From NCBI RefSeq assembly GCF_048544455.1, contig NC_133538.1, positions 38,069,469 to 38,133,468 on the forward strand: a stretch of 64,000 nucleotides of DNA, in the 5' to 3' direction. The notes beneath the pieces were generated by a model. That model did not search any database. It was not told where the DNA came from and was given only the letters and a program-made list of their open reading frames with translations. Each line of letters opens with the position of its first letter. Position 1 is the first letter of the stretch. Source of the stretch: Silene latifolia (taxonomy: Eukaryota; Streptophyta; Magnoliopsida; Caryophyllales; Caryophyllaceae). A program made the translations under genes and the position numbers. This document shows, piece by piece, positions 58,611 to 64,000 of this stretch.

Positions 58611-58689
58611 TAGGAATTCGTTCCTTAGACCTAATGTTTACTATTGTAAAGTATAGAGTACACGTCACTTATGAGTTGTGAGTCTGTGA

Positions 58690-59640
58690 CCGAATTATCA
58701 TTATAAGAAATTTGATCACTATTCATTATAATAGTTGAGTATATTGCCAGGAGGGAATTCGATCCCTAAAGCTAATGATGACTGTAACTCTATGGTTGAC
58801 CGACTGACCTTTATAAGGAACTTGATTATAATTCATATATTATAATACCTGAGTATATTCCTAAGAGGGAATTCAATCTCTAAAGCTAATGTCGACTGTA
58901 ATTCTATAGTTGATCAATTGACCTTTATAAGGAATTTGATCACGATTCAAATACTATAATACTTGAGTATATTCCTAAGACGAGGGAATTCAATCCCTAA
59001 ATCTAATGTCGACTGTAACTTTATAGCTGATCAACTAACCTTTGTAAGGAACTTGATCACTTGAGTATATTCCAAAGAGGGAATTCGATCCCTAAAGCTA
59101 ATGTCGACTGTAAGTCTATGGTTGACCGACTAACTTTTATAAGGAACTTGATTATAATTTATATATTATAATACCTCAGTATATTCCTAAGAGGGAATTC
59201 AATCCCTAAAGCTAATGTCGATTGTAACTCTATAGTTGATCAACTAACCTTTATAAGGAACTTGATCACGAATGTCGACTATAACTCTATAGTTGATCAA
59301 CTAACCTTTATAAGGAACTTGATCACGAATGTCGACTGTAACTCTATAGTTGATCAACTAACCTTTATAAGGAACTTGATCACGAATGTCGACTGTAACT
59401 CTATAGTTGATCAACTAACCTTTATAAGTAACTTGATCACGATTCATATATTATAATACCTGAGTATATTCTTAAGACGAAGGAATTCAATCCCCAAAGC
59501 TAATGTCGACTTTGTAAGTCAATAACTGACCGATTGGCCTTTATAAGGAACTTGATCACGATTCATTTATAATAAGTACGGAGTAGTTGATTATCGAAAA
59601 GGAAATTCGATTGCTAAAGCTAATGTCAACTTGCTTAATT
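58690..59640. repeat. Tandem array, about 114 bp unit
   Basis: The phrase GAGGGAATTCRATCCCTAAA recurs at 58751, 58865, 58982, 59077 and 59191 (spacing 114, 117, 95, 114), with CTTTATAAGGAACTTGATCA between. It looks like a local satellite or minisatellite; no coding. Confidence 0.88.
59214..59441. repeat. Four 57 bp units inside the 114 bp array
   Basis: Units starting AATGTCGACTGTAACTCTA at 59214, 59271, 59328 and 59385, nearly identical. The period is a multiple of three, which explains a 64-codon repetitive reading frame that is not a gene. Confidence 0.92.
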
Positions 59641-59916
59641 TTGTACAACATATTTACAATAAAAATATCCTTACAAATATTTATAATATTTAATTTAAGT
59701 AAATTCAATTTACAATTAGAAAAAAAAAAATAACAATTAAAAAATCAAAACAATCTAGATCCTATCTATAGTTTTAGACTTTCAGTCAATACACGTTTAT
59801 TATGTACCAGACTCATCATCTTCCTTCACTTCATATTCCTACTCCATTAATTTAACCATCAACGACACCCAATTAATGGCCTAACCTTGGCAATATAAAT
59901 ACATCATTCTACAACA
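59641..59916. other. AT-rich sequence upstream of the hAT gene
   Basis: No TIR could be fixed, though the hAT element's left end should lie here or further left. TATAAATA near 59896 could be a promoter for the hAT gene. Confidence 0.4.
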
Positions 59917-61063
59917 ATGGAAATCATATTCTTTTCAACTATCCCTCCCTTAATCAAATACTCCATATTCAGTATGTTTAACAAACACAATAAAACTTCC
60001 CAAGCCTCCCAAAGTAGTGCCATTGAAAATATCATTTCGGATTCTTCGAATTCATCTGATGAAGATAACAATGGCACTATTAACCCAACCGAGCCCGATA
60101 CAAGAAAAAAACGCAAATATAAGAAGAAAAATTCAAATACACCGGATGTAAAGCCACTGCTTGCTTTCATCGAGTATACTAATAAGGAAGCTGAAGATAA
60201 ACTTGCAAAAGATTCGAACCGATCTTGGATTTGCAAGTTTTGTCATACTAGGGATAAGAGTACATATACTAGAATTCATGCCCATTTCTTTGGTTTCGGT
60301 GGCAAAAAATCTGATGGTAAGCGTTGCCCAGTGATGGAGAATAATCCAGCGGAGTAAAACAAAGTAAAAAAGGCCGAGGCAGAAAAATTTGGAGTGTCAA
60401 ACACACTAAAAAGTTCGGTCATTATAAAAAAGCCTAAAAGAGAAACATCCAACCCACTTGAAGCTGCATTCGGCTTAGTAGAGAGGGATGTTGTTGATCA
60501 AGCAATAATGCGTTTCTTTTGTGCAAATGGCATTGCATTCAATGCTATGCGTAGTCCGCACTTTGTTGATATGGTAAACGCCATACGGCGTGCTCCGGGG
60601 GATACAAACCCCCATCCTACGAAAGGGCAAGGACGACCCTACTGGATGAATTGAAAAGAAAGGTTGATAAAGATCTAGCTCCGATCAAAGATACATGGAG
60701 CACACAAGGAATGTCCATAATCTATGATGGTTGGTCTAATGTTAAAAATGAGCCACTTATTAATGTCATTGCTGAGAATAGCAGGGGCGCAATGTTTATG
60801 AATGCTTCCGATTTTTCAGGGGTAGTGAAAACAGGCCCGGTGATTTCAGATTACTTGATAAAGGCTATTGACGAGGTAGATCCTTCAAATGTTGTTAAAG
60901 TTATAACTGATAATACGGCTAACTGTATTAGCAGGTAAAGAAATTGAGAAGGTGCATAAGCATATTTTTTGGTCCCCATGTGTGGTCCATACAATGAATC
61001 TAGTGTTCAAAGATATTGCAAAAACATTCCCTTGGTTGAGTGATACATATAAGAAGGGAAAGC
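59917..61063 (+). pseudogene. hAT transposase with BED finger and DUF659, truncated
   Basis: The likely start is MFNKHNKTSQASQSS within the frame at 59917-60357. An acidic and basic linker (RKKRKYKKKN) is followed by a BED-type finger (SWICKFCHTRDKSTYTRIHA, HFFGFGGKKSDGKRCPVM). After a stop at 60355-60357, 60394-60654 carries AFGLVERDVVDQAIMRFFCA and FNAMRSPHFVDMV. A shift near 60630 leads to the DUF659 part (TWSTQGMSIIYDGWSNVKNE, VVKVITDNTANCI) and then FWSPCVVHTMNLVFKDIAKT. The gene is cut at 61063 by an LTR; the hAT dimerisation domain is missing. It would have excised and inserted hAT elements. Confidence 0.85.
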
Positions 61064-62557
61064 TGTTGAGTTTATGGATTCAAGTACCTAAGAGGGGGAG
61101 GGGGTGAATTAGGTACTATTTAAAAATTATAACTTCAACTTTATTGAATTAAAGTGAGTTACGAGGACAAAAGAGATGAGAGGATACTTTGAATAATATT
61201 GAAAGACTAAACAAGTATCACGATGAATGTTTGCTGAAGTATGAAAGTAACAATCGTTCTGACTGTGGCTATTTGTCTCGGTTTGTGGAATACGATTGCA
61301 CCAAATGTGACAGTATGATGAACTGTTACTTCGAAGGTTTAGCAAAGCAAAACAAACAAACAAAATAAATTGCAGTGGAAATAAAGTAAAACAATTGAAC
61401 ACGAGATTTTTGAATTGGTTCGGCAAGAAACTCAAGTGCCTACGTCCAATCTACCTTTTTATTGCTTTCTTTTAGTGATCTACTCCGACAACTAAAAGAC
61501 CCTTACAATAAAAGACATCAACCTACTCCGGTTGTAAAGCTAGTACAAGAACTACTCCGTTCTTATGACAAGCTAACTCGCAACCTACTCCGGTTGCCAA
61601 GAGTTAAAGACTACTCCGTCCTAAACTCTACTAACACACTTAGAATGTTATAGGATCAAGTTTCCACTAACATATTCTTAGCAAAGAATAGAGATGGACA
61701 ACTTTTACAAGATCAACAATTCTTAAGCAAGAGAGTTTAGTATTATAAAAACAACAGAGCCACGATCGTAACAATTTGAAGACTTTTAAAGGTTTTTGCA
61801 AAGACACACGATTTTTAAGCTTTAAAAACAATTTGCAAAGTTGGAAAAATTATTTCAGAAAAGTCTTGGGATTTTATGAAGGAGAGGCACGCCTTTTATA
61901 GAGGAAATGGGTGAGGAGGTTGCTAGGGTTTTGAAGGGTCAAAGACCACACATGTGAAGGACATTTGCAACCACCCAAAACTTGCACCAAAGAGGGCTCT
62001 TTTGCAAAGGCAAGAATAGAGAAAGAGTGTTTGAAAGATATCCTTAAAAGCTCATGCAAATTCAGAAAACAAAGAATGTGAGACAAGTCACATGATGACA
62101 AGTTAACACAAATATGGCAAAAAACATTTTTTGTTTTCTAAAAGACCAAATGGTTGAATTTGCATAAAGAGGAAATATTTTGAAATTAATAATAATTCAA
62201 ACCACTCTTTATTGAAGACCATCTCGTAATAAAATCTGAAGTTTTATCTTTGAAAAATAAGAGTCACGTGAAAGCTTTTTGAAAGATAAAAATGACTTCA
62301 AGTTTTACGAATTGTGGCAACAATCCAAGCAAATTTTTACTAATGAAAGCAACAAATGACTTGATTTTTTCTATTACTCTATGATACTCTACTTTCTTGC
62401 TTGTACATTAGATGACACTAAGACTCAATACAAAGGGATGATTAACAACTTCAACACTTCTTAATCCATGCTTGATTACATCAATAATCCTGAAAAGGTA
62501 AACTAAGATAACACAAATCAAATGGGCATGTCATCATCAACCATAAGGAACCCAACA
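61064..62557 (-). repeat. 3' LTR of the SIRE-like element
   Basis: Minus strand TGTTGGGTTCC...CATAAACTCAACA. It aligns along its whole length with the solo LTR at 49025-50496 in inverse orientation, with visible substitutions and small indels, so the two are separate insertions. Confidence 0.9.
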
Positions 62558-62577
62558 AATTCCCCCTTTGATGATGA
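62558..62577 (-). other. Polypurine tract of the SIRE-like element
   Basis: The minus strand reads CATCATCAAAGGGGGAATT directly before the LTR start TGTTGGG. Confidence 0.85.
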
Positions 62578-63100
62578 CAAGCCCCAAACGATTGTATAAG
62601 CAATGTAAACACCTTCATTCAAGATTTTAAGCAAGCAAGATCAAATCAGAGAAGGAACAATATTACCTTACCTAAGGCAAGAGCTAGAATCAAACTACCA
62701 TGACAATTTTACATTGCCCCAAAACAAGATTCAAAACTAAGAAGGTTAGACAAGGCATTAGTTAATCAATATGCAAAGAGATTAAGAGCATGAGTTTACC
62801 TTTTCCCCCTCTTGACATCATCAAACGGATAGGGATGTCAAAAGCATTAGAGTGCAAATAATTCACAAGAAAACGCAAAAAGACACATGTAATCGTGACA
62901 AGGTAACAAAGTCAACATAAACATATGGATTAAACATAAGTTAACCATAGCTCACCATGGCTAAATAAAGTTTAACATACACTACCAAATGTCAAAATAA
63001 CAAGTAAAGAAAATAATGTCTTAGAAGGGCACAATCAAGGTGGGGCAAAATGAAAAAGGCAGGGATAAGGGTTAAGGGGGACGAGAGTAAAAGGGATAGG
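62578..63100 (-). other. Spacer between extra ORF and polypurine tract
   Basis: About 520 bp without convincing coding potential; copia elements of this lineage have a long 3' non-coding spacer. Confidence 0.55.
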
Positions 63101-64000
63101 CTAAGGGGAGGAAGCTTGTTCACCATCCGAGCCACTACCCAAAGGATCATCATCCACATGAGCATCATCACCAATTTCCTTTGTTGACACGAGGGTGGAG
63201 ATAATATCCACCTCACCACGAATAAGGTCCACTGTGGAAGCAAGGGCCGAGATAGCTAAATCTTTTTGATGGGCATCTTGCTTAATCCAAGCACTTAACT
63301 CAGCCACGGCTTGAAGAACTTCCCGCATACTACCCGTATTCACTTGACTAGATGACCCACCCTCCGGATCCTTCTTAATTTTCACCGAGATTAATTCATC
63401 ATTTTAAACTTTGATAAGCATTTTCCCCATTTGACCATCACTCATAATGTCACACATGTCCAATGACCCCAAGCTAGTACTCACTAAAAACCCATGTGTC
63501 TTGAGCACAACCGACAACCATATTCCATAGGGTAAGTGTAGCACGCTAGAAGAGGGTCTACGAAGTTTGGTCGAAATAAGATGAAAACGCTTGAACATTA
63601 ACCCAACTAAGTTCACCTTCTTATGAGTTGCAATGTGATAAATAAGGTATTGTTGGGCTATGGTGAGTTTTTCCCGATCACCTGAGGGATAAATTGACCG
63701 ACAAAGCATGTTAAAAATGATTCGAAGAGGAGGGGGTATTTGGGTATTACTCACAGGACCACAAGTGACGGCTTTGGGACACACGACTTGAGCAACATTA
63801 AGGGGTGAGGCATAAGGTAAAGCAACCCATGTTTCGGAGGGGAGTTTGTCGTAACCTCCGACTGGGATATCAAGGGCGGTAGCAAAATCAGATTGAGAAA
63901 GTTTAAGAGGCTTACCATTCACCTTAGCCGTAAGAAATTCACTCGATTTATCAATACGAACGGTTGCAAAGAATTGAATCACCTCACTCACAAAGACCGG
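63101..64000 (-). pseudogene. Extra 3' ORF (plant transposon protein domain), one in-frame stop
   Basis: Open at the window edge. The first 195 codons to the stop at 63404 include FLTAKVNGKPLKLSQSDFAT, ALDIPVGGYDKLPSETWVAL, LRIIFNMLCRSIYPSGDREK and QYLIYHIATHKKVNLVGLMF, the profile of the plant transposon-protein domain found in the 3' ORF of SIRE-type and related elements. TAA at 63404-63406 is followed in the same frame by sense codons to 63101 (KKDPEGGSSSQVNTGSMREV, LQAVAELSAWIKQDAHQKDL), an acidic coiled-coil-like tail. The role of this ORF is not established; an envelope-like role has been suggested for the lineage. Confidence 0.68.

Larger units (their letters stand above)
61064..64000 (-). 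mobile_element. SIRE-like Ty1/copia element, 3' part, runs off the window
   Basis: A 1494 bp 3' LTR (61064-62557) is followed on its internal side by the polypurine tract AAAGGGGGAATT within a TCATCATCAAAGGGGG context, characteristic of SIRE/Maximus copia elements (family knowledge). Upstream on the minus strand is an extra ORF rather than pol, also usual for that lineage. The possible TSD copy left of the LTR is aaagc; the other side is outside the window. It is inserted in the hAT gene. Confidence 0.85.

Noticed and set aside
59262..59456. 64-codon frame with a repeated 19-residue motif
   Set aside because: It is the direct product of four 57 bp tandem units; the repeat explains the open frame and there is no start or splice context.
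58330..59640. CRISPR-like array
   Set aside because: Repeats are adjacent or separated by related sequence, not by unique spacers of constant length; the context is a plant genome and no cas genes exist.
1..64000. tRNA and rRNA genes
   Set aside because: I saw no cloverleaf with A/B boxes in plausible spacing and no rRNA core sequence; the tRNA-like strings found are retrotransposon primer sites.

Overview
The window looks like nuclear DNA from a flowering plant (eudicot), in a heterochromatic or gene-poor stretch. The evidence is a dense nest of plant-type transposable elements: Ty3/gypsy chromoviruses, Ty1/copia, L1-type LINEs, CACTA, hAT, Helitron and Stowaway MITEs, plus single exons with GT/AG splice borders and plant-specific fragments (PPR, TPR, glucose-6-phosphate dehydrogenase). 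Motifs such as TACTCCGTAT and GAGACGGTCT recur. From general familiarity I would guess Caryophyllales, but that is weak. There is no rRNA, tRNA, CRISPR or bacterial gene organisation, and I see no intact host gene.

Layout. 1-3965: 3' part of a Ty3/gypsy chromovirus (+), RT to chromodomain, several frameshifts, then its 3' LTR. 4850-10825: full-length Ty1/copia (-), TSD atata, LTRs about 99% alike, coding region broken. 10941-14004: CACTA element, TSD cta, with a frameshifted Transposase_24-like gene. 15808 to about 21600: L1-type LINE (-) with poly-A. 22649-23135: broken PPR fragment (-). 23318-28794: chromovirus (+) with 5' and 3' LTRs and a defective pol. 30023-30337: Stowaway MITE. 31123-31435: duplicated Helitron 3' ends (-). 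32052-35258: Helitron (+). 35940-44723: 5'-truncated LINE (-), split by a 6.66 kb LARD-like LTR element at 36857-43512 (TSD cttag). 48721-48981: a second Stowaway. 49025-50496: solo LTR (TSD caact). 50862-57413: non-autonomous gypsy element (+), TSD ctgtc. 58330-59640: tandem repeats. 59917-61063: broken hAT transposase, cut by a SIRE-like copia element (-) that runs off the window (61064-64000) and carries an extra 3' ORF.

How the parts relate. At least ten insertion events can be separated by their target-site duplications or conserved ends. Two show a clear order: the LARD is younger than the LINE it splits, and the SIRE-like element is younger than the hAT gene. The LARD shares its LTR ends, tRNA-Met primer site and polypurine-tract context with the chromovirus at 1-3965, so it looks like a deletion derivative that such a relative could mobilise in trans. 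The solo LTR and the SIRE-like 3' LTR are two copies of one family in opposite orientation.

Between the elements lies about 12-15 kb of older DNA holding short gene pieces, nearly all on the minus strand: a G6PDH exon, a PPR N-terminus, a TPR exon, a possible RPA-like OB fold and several unrecognised exons. This may be captured or degenerate gene debris rather than one working gene. No wholly new system could be demonstrated. The best leads are this one-strand chain of fragments, the LARD/chromovirus pair, the Helitron termini and the unrecognised 5' ORFs of the first LINE.
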